A stretch of 64,000 nt of DNA from Papaver somniferum. Taxonomy: Eukaryota > Streptophyta > Magnoliopsida > Ranunculales > Papaveraceae. Every line of letters begins with the position of its first letter. The first letter of the stretch is position 1. The translations under genes and the position numbers were made by a program. Shown here piece after piece: positions 48,075 to 59,307 of the stretch. Where the stretch lies: assembly GCF_003573695.1 (NCBI RefSeq), contig NC_039358.1:231893560-231957559 (forward strand), in the 5' to 3' direction. The notes beneath the pieces are model-generated. The model was not told the origin of the DNA. It ran no database searches and saw nothing but the letters and a program-made list of their open reading frames with translations.

Positions 48075-48540
48075 TTGAAGAAGAAAACCTTATGATAAAT
48101 CAGCTTCAATTTTTATGTGAATTTTGGTTTTTACTATTTCACTATCTACGTTGTTGTTTTTGGGGTATTTTAGAATCTTGACGAAAGGGGGTTTTGCTAA
48201 ATTTTTTTCTCTTAGAGGAGGTAACACAAATTACCGATCTTACAAGGGGAGGTACTGCAAATTACTCCCTGTTTTTGAATTTATTTTTACAAAATTTATA
48301 GTGGGACCGAACTGGTTGGGTCCATTCCGTATACTCTAAATTACACCACGTGGCGCAAGTGGAATGGCTCGTTCATTGTTTCAGGGGACAAATGTGGTGT
48401 ATATCATGGGGTGATGATTCATGCAACGTCGTCTATATACATACGTATAGAGGCATTGACGTTGGACGCATCTCATTTGTTGGAGGAAGTGGGCCCCAGA
48501 GGCGGACCATATGTAAAGCAAGGGTGTGCAATTGGCGAAT
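48075..48540. other. Upstream region of F-box/RALF, copy B
   Basis: Same as 36978-37443, including CACGTGGCGC. No gene. Confidence 0.4.
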
Positions 48541-49486
48541 GAACCATTTTTTTGGGACTACGCAAAAATGGTGGGGGACTATTTTGTGATATGAATGTCT
48601 ACCCTATACTTATAAAGGGGGTCCTAAAATGTGGAAATGGCTAACCTACCGTTAACGTAATTAAAATTAAAATTAATTCGATAAATATATGTATATATAT
48701 AGACACATATATAACCTAATCTAAATCATTAACAAAACAAAATCAAAATCATAACAAATTCATTATTTTTAATTTTTCACAAATCCGTTACTATTAGAGG
48801 GTTCATTTTCTTCTCTTCTTTCCGCTTCATCGTCTCGATTCAAATAAATTCCACAAATCCATTACTTTGTTGAAAAAATGAGTATTAATCATCAAAATGA
48901 GTTGAAAATGGAAGTTGCAGAGAGAAGTTCGGCTAGGAATTATGTGAAACAGTTTGTCGAACTAGGCGAACTCAGCTTTAATGGAATTTTTTCTTTCAGA
49001 GAAAAGTTCGGTTACCTTGAAAAAAATTTCCCAGCCGAACTTTTAGTTCGGTTACGTCGCAACTTCTTTTCCTTTTTCTCCTAGCCGAACTTTTAGTTCG
49101 GTTACGTAGCAATTTTTTTCTCCTAACCAAACTTTTCTCTGAAAACCTATATATTGAGTTTGGTTTCGTCGATTTTTTTTCCCAGGCCGAACATGTGGTT
49201 CGGTTACGTCGCAACTTTTTTTTCCTAAACGAACTTTTTTTTGAAAGCAAAAACTCCATTAAAGCTGAGTTCGGCTACCTGTGTTTTCGGAACCATTAGC
49301 CGAACTACACTTGTAGATGAGTTCATCTACCTATTCTTCAGATGTCCCAGCCGAACTCTATTTCCATGGTCGAAATCAGTTTATAAATTTTTCGTTTTTA
49401 CGAAAATTTTTGCCAATTCAAGCAAGATTAACTAAATTTGAAGTATACCTGAGTACCAAAAACCCTCATTTCGAAATCAACCATCT

Positions 49487-49517
<31 letters not shown>

Positions 49518-49731
49518 CCTTTTCTGAAGTATTATTCTTTTAAAAACACCCAATTAATTAATCTGACCTCACTAATTAATCATTATACTAACACGGACTA
49601 ATTTTATTACCAAGGGCAAGTTTGGTATTAAAAAAAATTAGATAAAGGGTAATTCATTATTACTTCTAATATCCACCCAAAAAATGGAGAGTAGCCCACC
49701 ATTTTTGAGTAGTCCCAAAAAAAAACGGTTC
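48541..49731. mobile_element. MULE-like TIR element 1, copy B
   Basis: Same insertion as 37444-38626 (duplicated with its flanks): left duplication TTGGCGAAT with one change, right TTGGCCAAT. It keeps the two CCGAACTTTTAGTTCGG palindromes and has a longer poly-A run (about 49494-49517). Confidence 0.82.
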
Positions 49732-50237
49732 TTGGCCAATTGCACACCCTTGCTCGCCCTCACCCAAGATACCCAACGCCATTTAGTTTTACGAAATAGT
49801 GTATCTCCCGGATACTACGCATGCGGAGCCACAATCTATGGTTCCCTGGGATTGGTGGGGCTGTCTTTTGGAAATGGAATCCCACAATTGTCCCGCCTCC
49901 GGTAAGGTCCATGGGAAATCAATAAATTCATCTGCATTTTCTGTAGCAAAAAGAAAAAATTGATTGATGGTGTAAGAAGACACATGACATATATTACCAG
50001 GCATTGATTAATAAGGACACTTTTGCATTTTGAGGCTACAATCGCATGGAGGACTTGGGTAGTTGGGTCGGGTGTGTTTGTACTGTTTAGTTTTTAGCCC
50101 CAGTACAAAACTACGATAAGATTCCCCCTCTCTGCTCAAAATATTTGAGTCATGCTCCTTAGTACTAGTAATATTGAATGGTGGGGAGATAGATCTATAG
50201 AAACAAAGAAATCTAGAGTGAAAATAATTAAGTGGTG
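49732..50237 (+). other. Upstream region of truncated RALF, copy B
   Basis: Matches 38627-39097, with small insertions near 49948-49978. If the RALF promoter works in copy A, the same elements are present here. Confidence 0.4.
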
Positions 50238-50375
50238 ATGGTAAAGAAAGGAAGCAAAATTCCAACTCTGGTGAACACTCTGTCGTTACTAATCGTGCTA
50301 GTGTTCTACGTGTTCAGTACAAGTAGTAGTATTAGTAATGCTGAAGTTACAACCCCATTGCTAGCAGATCTCTAA
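50238..50375 (+). pseudogene. Truncated RALF, only signal peptide left (45 aa)
   Basis: ATG to TAA gives MVKKGSKIPTLVNTLSLLIVLV... to SISNAEVTTPLLADL. The first 38 residues match the intact RALF at 39098; then a deletion of about 780 bp joins codon 38 to sequence that lies 3' of the RALF gene in copy A. The RRFL site, YITY motif and all cysteines are gone. It could at most give a secreted short peptide without RALF function. Confidence 0.9.
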
Positions 50376-50408
50376 AACACAACCACTAGTCACTGCCATA
50401 AAACTTAA

Positions 50409-51912
50409 GAACGATTTTTTGGGACCATGATTTTTTTTGGGGGATCATGTTTTTATTTTGGGTAAAGACATTAGAAGTAAATTTAGGTCACCCCTTATCT
50501 AGATATTTATATTAATACCTAAATTATCCTCTTGATTAATTTTGGGTGATGATTAGCTAGTGTTAATAATAGTTAGTGTAATGATTAGTGAGATGACTAA
50601 GTTAAAGATAATTAGTGAGATTAAAAAATCAGATGAGTTTTTTTTTTAAAGAAGTAGAATTATTGAGAGAGTAAAGTTAGAGAAGATGAAGAAGGAAAAC
50701 ATGAAAAACGACGGATTTTAACAACCACAACCGGAGGAAGGGTATTTGGGTACCCAGGTATGCTTCAAACTTAAATAATGTTGGTTGAATTGCTCCAAAC
50801 TTTCAAAAAAATGAAATTTTTATGTAAATTTGGGCCAGTTCGGTTAACCATATGTCAACAACATGTAACCGAACACATCTGAAAGTGTAGTTCGGTTACG
50901 TTTTCCAAACACGCAGGTTACTGAACTCGCTCGTTAATGGAGGTTTGGGTCCTACAGTGCAATGTTCGGTTACCTAGGATAAAATGGTAGGTAACCGAAC
51001 TTTGAAATTGACAATTTATTTGAGTACATCTTGTGTGTTCGGTTACATCTTATATGTAGAGTTCGGTTACAAAGAAAACTTAATAATTTTGCGAACGAAC
51101 CGAATTTATGAACTTGTATTGTTCTAATACAAGGAGTTCGGTTAAAAGATTTTTTTGCGAATCAACCGAAATTTATTGGCTAAGTTTGATTATTTTGGAA
51201 CTCAACATAGTGGCCACAACAACACAGTTCGGTTAGACTGGATTTGTTTTTTTTTCGGTTCTAAGGGTGGAGTTCGGTTACTTTGTAATTTTAATTTTTT
51301 TTGCGAAACAACCGAACAGAGAGTCCGGTGACTTAGTTTTAAATCCAATAGAACCGAACTGTTCTTCGTGTTCTTCATTTTCAAGAAGTTCGGTTAGTAA
51401 ACTAGGGTTTTTTGGAAAATCGACCTAACCGAACATGGCTCTGTAACTTCCATTAAAACCCTATTTTGATGATTTCTATTCGATTGAAGCAATCAAAATC
51501 AAATTAAAGCGAAGGGTTTGTTGAAAAATACCTCTGGAGTGGTCCCATGGCAGAATCAGGTTACGGCTGGCGTCTTTTATACTCCATAAAATTATTATGT
51601 AACCGAACTTAATTGTGATTGCATTGATGTTGTTACATTTCTTAAATAGGCGGTGGTGGTAATTGGCGGTTGGTGGTGGTGATAATCGGAGGTGGTGGTG
51701 GTGGTAATCGGCGGTGGTGGGCGGTGGTGGTGGGAGGAGGTGGTGGTTATATATATACATATAGGTGGTTATTAGGTTGGTTTTAAATTAAATTAGATTA
51801 AGGATAGGTTAGTCATTTCAACGTTTTAGGACACCCCTTACCGATATAGAAAAGGTGGCCTAATAAAATCATGGTCCCCTCAAAAAAAAACATGGTCCCT
51901 AAAAAATCATCC
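50409..51912. mobile_element. MULE-like TIR element 2, copy B
   Basis: Same insertion as 40047-41659; AAACTTAA duplications at 50401-50408 and 51913-51920. Slightly shorter because of a loss near 51050 and a shorter GGT microsatellite (51649-51745). GTTCGGTTAC words are kept. Confidence 0.78.
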
Positions 51913-52386
51913 AAACTTAAAGCTTCAACACCAAGCCTCGATGATATTTTCGAAGAAAAAGGCCCATATGCTGCAAGCCTAGTTGCGAGGTCACGTTTCT
52001 CCATCACAAGTATCTTTGGTTTGGTCAACAGATTACGGAGAGTCTTCCTTGTGGGTAATTAAGTTAAGTAATTGATGTCGACAATCTTTGGTTTGGTGTC
52101 TTTGGTCAACATTAGCTCTGTTCCAAGCTCAAAGTTGACACTTTTGTGTCCCGCAGTCCTGTTTTTAGACTTACGATGATCAATTTGATGTCTAACTCAA
52201 AAATTATTAAATGGGGCATTTTTTTGTGGAACGACCGATCTACCAAGGCCGGCAGTCAAAAAGATACTTTCAAGGTAAACGCAGACGGCAACAATCTTAA
52301 TAAAGTATTCAATAAGTTATCAATCCGTGATCTTTGAGTGGTTGAACATGTTTCTTTCCCATGAATTTTTCTTCATGCTTGATATT

Positions 52387-52661
52387 TTCTTGCCCAAGCA
52401 TTAATAAATGTGCCCAATGATGCTGCATCAGCGATCTTATGCAACATTGAAACACCAATTACCATTCCTCCACAATCAAACATGTTAACTTGAATTACTA
52501 GTTGAACTAGATTATCTCTGCATGTACCTAATTCCGTAATGTAATGGAGGTTAGTAGGAATGAATTGATTCATAATATAACCTTCATCAGGATGTTTGCT
52601 GAGGACTTCAGAGAGACGAACATCGACTCGAGTTTCCAAATATTCAACACCATAATCATCA
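52387..52661 (-). pseudogene. BAHD internal fragment, copy B
   Basis: 275 bp encoding BAHD residues about 90-181, including HKIAD. It lacks the N-terminus, the rest of the C-terminal domain and DFGWG. By eye it is identical base for base to 43119-43393, in contrast to the few-percent divergence of the rest of the duplication. Confidence 0.9.
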
Positions 52662-53476
52662 GGTTTTTTATTTGCATATAATCATTCTAACCAACGTCTA
52701 TTTACCGCCCAAAAAGACGTTACTAAGTTCCTAGTTACCAACGTTCATCACTGTTAGTCATAACTCATAACTTTACATTGCAAGATTAGTAAATTTATCT
52801 AGCGTACATTGGCAACCAAAAAAGGGGTTACTGAGTCCACTTACATCTAAAGACTTAAAGGCCTAGATAAATAAAGCTCTCACGATGGTGAGGAAACCCA
52901 CATTTTTTATTGGCCAATATATGCCTTTTTTGAGTTTTGTGAAACGAGTATTCTGGTGAGGATACTTGGCAATGTATGATTGGTTTAGGAAAAATAGGAA
53001 AAAAAAAAAGAAAAGAAAAAAGGAAAACAAATTCGGTTTGGAATCCAAGCCATGAAAATTTGGAATTCCTACCTAACGTAACAACTCAGTCCGGCTAAAA
53101 TTTGGAAGTCAAAAACCTATCCATGTTAGGAAACTAAATCTAACTGAAAAGGAAAACCTAATAATGTATATAAAGACTCTAATAAAACACCATCAAGTAC
53201 TACAACATATCAAAACTACGATCAGAGTGCAGGTATTTTGCAAACTCCGGCAGTTTACATAGGGGCAATGACAATAATGACAGTAGCTGTAATAGTTGTA
53301 TGGTTTCTGCAAATGTCATGGACAATCGCAAAACATATATTGTCAGTTGGCAACCTAGACAGAATGTTGATTACACTTGTGTAAAATTCTCCAATGGCTT
53401 ATTAAGCTAGGGATATACTAATCAAATATCCACAAACGCTTTTTCCTTTTCTGTACCGCACTCTTAAGGCACGATA
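52662..53476. other. Unique DNA right of copy B
   Basis: 52676-52860 resembles the 3' flank of the F-box gene at 22140-22340. At 53236-53391 a short plus-strand open stretch with hydrophobic MTIMTVAVIVVWFLQM is seen but has no start context or family match. No supported gene. Confidence 0.4.
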
Positions 53477-53484
53477 CCTGGAGA

Positions 53485-54173
53485 TAGGGGTGTGCGAAGG
53501 ACGGACGGCTGCGAATCAGGGGTCACCCGCAATCAAACCGTCAAAGTTGCGGATTTGAAAAATTGAACCATGACCGGCCCAATCATCCGCGGATTTCACA
53601 TCCGTGAATCAACCAATAAGGGAAAAAAAATAAAAAAAAGTAAACAAACAAAACCGATAAGGGAATTTTTGGACATGCTATGTAAGGCATTACATCAAAC
53701 AACTTGCGTGCATAATAATGAAAAAAAAGTAACTGATTTGGAGTAGAATCAGTATTCAGGGACTAATAAGCCGAAAGGAGAATTCATAATGTAGATATGA
53801 ACACCATTCAAAAAAATCAGAAGATATTTGTACTGAAACTAACCTGAAATTGAGCGAAGGGGAACTTCACTTCGTTTCATTTCAAAGCAAACTCCATTAG
53901 GTTAAATAGTACAATACATGGCACCAGCTGGAGGCTCATAAGTTTTGTTTTGCCGGGCTTTATTTAACTGGGATTTATCTTTCTTTTTTTATAACCAACG
54001 GTGCGGATGAATCCGCGGATTTACAAAACCAAACGCAACCAAACGGCTAAACCTTACGGATTTAAAAACTCATCCGTGTCCGGCCCAAAGACCCTTGAGG
54101 ATTGGTTTTCACCCGCAATTTTGCGGATGGTTGCGGACGAAATCCGCGGTTCCGGATTTTATGCACACCCCTA
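53485..54173. mobile_element. hAT-like MITE
   Basis: 689 bp with a perfect 8-bp duplication CCTGGAGA (53477-53484, 54174-54181) and inverted tips TAGGGGTGTGC / GCACACCCCTA. Subterminal regions on both sides have CCGCGGAT-type words (ATCCGCGGATT), as typical for transposase-binding repeats. No transposase. Strong hAT signature. Confidence 0.9.
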
Positions 54174-54289
54174 CCTGGAGATTAGACAACCGACTTTAAT
54201 ATATCCACTGACCAGTATGAGGGCAGAACAGTAATCTATGGTTCTGGGCCCTACTGTCACTGAGAGACCATACCAAAATAGAAACCTGT

Positions 54290-55160
54290 TTTGAGGCATA
54301 CTCAATTTTTTTGAGGCATACTCATCATTACACAATCTAGGATGGGTTTATATGGTGTGTCTAAAGGTAGTTCAATTACCTATATATTCTTAAACAATTT
54401 AAATTACTAGAACGCCTTTATCCTCAAAAATCTAAAATTAAAAATTAAAATAAACTTTAAAATTAAACATTTTGGACTCCAATTCAATCAAGAAATTGAT
54501 CAAGCAAAGCAAACACGAATCAAAGTGAGCGATTTTGGAGTGCGAAATCCAAACCTCAATTGCTCTTAGATGTATTTTAGAATGTATGTGTAACAAACCC
54601 ATCTTGTTTTTGATTGATTTTATTTTGTTTAATCGATATAATATGATTTCAAAGATGAAATTAGGGTTTTTAGAAGATCAGTTCGGCTGATCATGGAGTA
54701 TCAATTTTGAGCCGAACCTAGTGTATGATTTAGAGAAACATTATGTTCGGCTAATGCGACTTTGCTAAATTTTGTTCGAATCTGCCGTACCTAAATTTGT
54801 CAGTTTCAGGGTGAAGTTCGGCTGACAACTTTTCAGCCGAACCTCAGTTTTTTAAAAATATACCTAGGTTCGGCTGATAACTTGTCAGCCGAACCTAGGT
54901 ATATTTTCAAAAAACGGAGGTTCGGCTGAAAAGTTATCAGTCGAACTGTTCATCTGGTCAGTATATCTGGGTTTTAAAAATTCATTTTTTTGAAAGATTC
55001 AACTTATAAACAGAAATTAAACCTCGTATAGAAGTTTACCTCTGATTTGAATCACCCATTTTGGTCACTTCTAATCACTAAAATCTCAAAATTCAAAACC
55101 TAAGTTTTTTTTCACTTTTTCTTCTTCCTCTTAAAAAATCACAACTCTCTCACATAAATT
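54290..55160. mobile_element. Probable TIR element remnant with GTTCGGCTGA words
   Basis: The left end has a doubled word (TTTGAGGCATACTCA at about 54290-54330), the same design as the other two TIR elements here. The interior has GTTCGGCTGA / TCAGCCGAAC words in both directions and a large hairpin. No matching right end was found, so boundaries are approximate. Confidence 0.5.
54815..54947. repeat. 133-bp hairpin with 63-base arms
   Basis: The left arm (54815-54877) and right arm (54885-54947) are inverted complements with about 4 mismatches, and the loop is 7 bases (TAACTTG). The arms contain CAGCCGAACCT and ACCTAGGTTCGGCTGA. It could fold as one long RNA hairpin on either strand. Confidence 0.9.
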
Positions 55161-55854
55161 TGGTTGCGGTTGGATTTTGAAATTCGCGGATTCACCCGCA
55201 CCGTAAAATAATAAAGAAAATTAATAGAATATGTCTATGAAAATGGTAACTTGGTTGAATAATTCAGGGATCCATTTCAATTCAGACATGAATGAATGAG
55301 CACAGTGGGAATTCCATTTACCTACCGTTGGTAAGCACACATACAGTGAGTAGTAAGTAAAGTTATGTTATTCTAATTGACTATCATATTTCTAGCTAAC
55401 TACGGTCACCTGAAGGTTCAACAAATAGTGGGAAATATTGATTTTTATCCCTTCACAGGGACGGTATTGGGGGTGGCTTAGGGGTGCTCCATCCACCCCC
55501 AAATCTCAAAAACTCACCCACAAGTCATTTTTTCATGTGTATTTTTTGGAAAAAATAATAGTAGCCTCCTTAGAATTTAGTGTTTAGCCCATAGTTCTAT
55601 TTTAGACCAACTAGGCTTCAAATCCTGCTTCCGTCGCTGTACCTTCGGATAGTTGTTGGATTCAAGATAATCAATTTACAATATCAACTTCAACTTGATT
55701 ATCCAACTTTATATACAGTTTTCATTTCATACATTTAAGACCACTTAATGGTGTATACAGTATACGATCACTATCCTGAGGTTGCTTGTATACCTGAAAG
55801 CTTTTGAAGGCATTATACAAAGTGTAATTATTTTTCGGACTAAATCCACGGTTA
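55161..55854. other. AT-rich intergenic DNA
   Basis: Contains an isolated CGCGGATTCACCCGCA word near 55189-55204 related to hAT subterminal repeats. Otherwise no recognisable feature. Confidence 0.4.
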
Positions 55855-56007
55855 ATTCGCATCCGGTTCGTATCACCCGTTGATCCGCGAATGTCAAATC
55901 CGCGGATGATTGGGCCGGACACGGTTGGATTTTTCAAATCCACAACTTTGACGGTTTGGATGCGGGTGACCCCTAATCCGCATCCGTCCGTCCGTTGCAC
56001 ACCCCTA
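55855..56007. mobile_element. Right end of a second hAT-like MITE
   Basis: Subterminal ATCCGCGGATGATTGGGCCG-like repeats and the tip GCACACCCCTA match the element at 53485-54173. The left end (TAGGGGTGTGC) with a CCGCTTAT duplication was not found, so it is truncated or extends through rearranged sequence. Confidence 0.7.
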
Positions 56008-57160
56008 CCGCTTATTGACCGACTATACGTAACCTACACATAAACCAATTCCTTTATGAAACCTACACAATCGGTTTATGTTGACATATCGAGTAGCCCG
56101 ATTGTTAGCATGTCAGGCTAGAATTATTTTGCAACACATAATTATAATTAAAACTTTAAGTGCATTAAGTTCAAACCATGATCATCCAAAATAAAAACCT
56201 TAACCATCCCAAAAGAGTGTTAAAAACTTAAAACAACCACAAGTCTTATAAACATAAACTTTTAATATCTAAAACTTAAACTTAAAAACTTAAAGAGCAG
56301 GAGCATCAGCAGCAGCACCGGGAGCATTTGCAGCACCACCATCACCAGGAGCACCAGCACCAACATCAACAGCAACACCACCATCAAGAGCAGCAGCTTC
56401 TGCTTCATCCATGGCTTGATATTGAGCCATTTCTTCCCACATACCTTCCATAAATCCATGGCGATCCCTCTCAGCTGAAATCATGTATCTCCCCATCCTA
56501 GTGAACCTCATGAACTCATGAAGCTCCTTCAGTGCAATCTTGTCAATCAATGTGAGGGCTTGTTCAAGACGGGTCTCACGCCCATAAGCAAACTTATAGA
56601 GGCTTCTTTATGGCACTGGTTCATATCTAAGGTGAGCTCTCGAGTGTAAAACGCTAGGTGTCCATAGTCCATATCTACATAAAAAAGAAAAAAAAATCAA
56701 GTTAACAATCGGTACATAACTAAACATATGTAATCCGATTCTCAACAACAAAACATAGATGAGTGTCAAACATCATTAGTCGGTTTATGTGATACATATA
56801 TAAACACCGACTGTGGAATGGAATATGAAGAGACAATCTTAATCGGTAAATTAACAAGAACATAAAACCCGATTATGGGATCGCATAGTTAAAAAAAAAT
56901 TGTATCCAGAATCGGATTATTTTAAAGCACTTATAAACCGATTCTGGTGATGTATTTTCATATTTCGTTTCTAAACCTAGAATCGGTTGATGTTAATTAT
57001 CATATAAACCGATTACTCTTCATGCTCTTCATGGTCGACGAACAAAACCCAGAATCCGTGTATTCGATATGTCTACATATACCGATTCTGGTTGTAATCA
57101 GAGATTTTGATGGACGAAAATCGAAGATTTAAACATGTAAATCAATGAAGAAATGTGAAT
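56008..57160. repeat. Block rich in AATCGGTT / AACCGATT words
   Basis: Words like ACAATCGGTTTATG, AACCGATTCTGG and ACCCGATTATGG recur in both directions, most densely at 56700-57090. The pattern parallels the GTTCGGTTAC words of the TIR elements but with another core. No terminal inverted repeats were identified. Confidence 0.5.
56290..56607 (-). pseudogene. Unknown protein fragment (LIDKIALKELHEFMRF...)
   Basis: An open minus-strand frame reads LYKFAYGRETRLEQALTLIDKIALKELHEFMRFTRMGRY..., a charged, probably helical stretch, then EMAQYQAMDEAEAAA and a Gly/Ala/Asp-rich tail (GAGAPGDGGAAN) to a stop at 56290. A Met-start version is 86 residues. No family recognised. It lies inside the AATCGGTT-word block, so it may be part of a transposon-carried or captured gene; an upstream exon is possible but not shown. 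Confidence 0.4.
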
Positions 57161-58832
57161 CATAGAATGGGTTGATGGAGATTTACCTTTTTCTTGGTTG
57201 GATCGAAGATTTTGGAAAAGAGGATCAAAAAAAATTGATTAGGGTTTTGAGAATTTGGAAAAAATTTATGATGAAAATAGAAAGTTTTTTAGGTTTAGGT
57301 TTTTTATGTTTTTGGATTTACTAAAATGGAAAGATTAGTATTTATATGAGATTGTTTTAGGAATTAATGTGGGAGTAAATTAGAATTTTTGAAAAATTTG
57401 GTAGCCCACAGCAATTTGATGGAATGGGAAGGGAAATTTGATAGGCTCTAATTTAGCCAGGCTTATTAACTTGTATTACAGGATACAACTTTAGAAAAAA
57501 TAAAATAATATTTATTTGCATTGGGCATTATATTTGTGTTTCGGTATTTGAAATTTATTACAAATATGATTTGATTTTTCTAAAAGTGGCTAGTACCATT
57601 GTTATCATTTGATGTTTATATTTTTTTTTCTGATACAAGTTAAAACAGAAGATTAGAGAATTTTGAAAATTTTCTTTATCTATACATCCAAGCTTTGATC
57701 ATTTCTTTTACCGCTTTTCTTCTTCTCGTCTCGGGTCAGTAACGCCATTAAAATCTAGGCATAAAAACCTTAAATCAGGTTTTTCCTAAACATATTGTTC
57801 CAATTATGTTTAACTATCCAAACTAAATGTGTCCAGAAACTATATGTGTCCTTTGATTTGCGCTTTCACCATCCCAGTATATCCCAGTATACATGTTTGG
57901 AGTGCTCTAGGCAAGCTCAAAATACGGGGCTTCTTTATGGGTCATTATATATTAGAATTTTAGTCTATGAGAAAATAAATTTATGTAAGTAAAGTGATAA
58001 TTTTGGACTGAGCCGCCTAATTTTAATTAGCACTTCTGATTCAATATTAGATTATAAGTTTATAATTTTGGGCCACGGCCGAAGGCCATAATATTGATTT
58101 TTAATATAATTTAAAATTACTGGTGATTACGTTGTAAAATATTCCTATCACAATTGTTTGTAACGCCGATAATTTTGGATAGCACTTCCCAACACCCATT
58201 ACTATTACAAATTAATTATACAAAGAACAAAAATAGAGAGAGACACAGAGCGAGGAAATTGGCCCCCAAAAATTTGGGGCTCCAGGCAGCCGCGTAGTCT
58301 TCCTCTATCATAAGACGGCCTCGCGAAGTAAAGTTCTTACATAATAAAGCTAATTTAAAGGTTTCCAGATTATCTAATCTAAGAATAGTTCTTAGATTAG
58401 TTAACACAAAAGTAATTATGGATGCCCCATTTTCATTATCTTTTTTATTCTTTCACAGTAGTTTACCATGGAATTTTCCCTGCACAGCATTTTGATAAAG
58501 CACGGTGGATGCATGGTTAAAATGTGAAGAAAAAAGAAAAATCTTTCTTTATAATAAGAGAACCCAAAAATACCACGTGTCCAGTGTGACACTATAATCG
58601 TTCTTGAATTTGATGTAGCCACGTCAGCACTATCTTTCCGTGTCATTTCCAGTTCAGCGAGGAGAACTCTTCCCAATTAACACATGGTTCACATCTTCAG
58701 TACTCACATATAAACCTTTCCGAAAAAAACTTTTGAATACGGCCGCCTACGAAAAGAGATGACCTTTCATCAATCAACAAGATCAGAAAAAAGGTTGTCA
58801 ATAGTTGCGATGCTTCATCGTAAGCCGAAAAA
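57161..58832. other. Intergenic DNA left of the copia element
   Basis: AT-rich; no gene is supported. Short open frames at 57795-57992 (+), 58216-58407 (-) and 58416-58676 (-) have no family features. The AAAAA at 58828-58832 is the left target duplication of the copia element. Confidence 0.5.
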
Positions 58833-59300
58833 TGTTGGCGCAATGCGGAAATGTGATGGGTTTATGGAAATGATTTTGAAAGAGAGGTTGGTTAATTGGA
58901 AAGTGAGGCTTTGATTAATATGAAAATGAAAATGTTACAAGAGGTTTGTGTAGCAACTTTGGCTTCCACTAGTTGTTTACAAAGAGGCACTTTGGCTCTT
59001 ACTCTAACTCTAGCTCTCACTCTACTACTTGGTTACTCACTTGAGTTTTTTTGATCAAAATGAAACCATGGAGTGCCTATTTATAGGCCTAGTGAAGAAA
59101 ACTCTAGAAATGAAAATTCTAGAGACTATGATCTACTATGCCTTAAGAGAATTCTAGAGAAAGAATTCTCTAGATTACATGTGACTAAAAAGAAGACTCT
59201 AGAGGCCCAAAAACTCTAGAATGTATTGGGCTTTACCTAGTCTAGGGAACTTCAAGATTATTCTAGAATAATGATCACAAATTAATTTTTATTTTTAACA
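58833..59300 (-). mobile_element. 3' LTR of copia element
   Basis: TGTTGGCGCAATGC to TTTTTAACA as read on the plus strand. Contains several CTCTAGA/TCTAGAGA words and a TATA box in element sense (plus TATTTATA, 59078-59085). Confidence 0.93.
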
Positions 59301-59307
59301 CTCCCTC

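Larger units (their letters stand above)
44292..52661. repeat. Segmental duplication, copy B
   Basis: Collinear with 33332-43393 but shorter. Losses: about 780 bp that remove most of RALF and its 3' flank, about 1 kb between the BAHD 3' flank and BAHD codon 181, and about 150 bp in the composite element interior. It ends inside BAHD codon 90, where unrelated sequence starts. Most parts differ from copy A by a few percent, but the BAHD piece is identical. Confidence 0.9.

Noticed and set aside
51871..52062. Frame MVPSKKNMVPKKSSKLKASTPSLDDIFEEKGPYAASL... across the TIR element end
   Set aside because: Starts inside the transposon tip; conserved between copies only because of the recent duplication. 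Function unknown and not claimed.
53236..53391. Hydrophobic short frame MTIMTVAVIVVWFLQM, possible membrane peptide
   Set aside because: No start context, no homolog recognised, and no neighbouring exon; compatible with chance.
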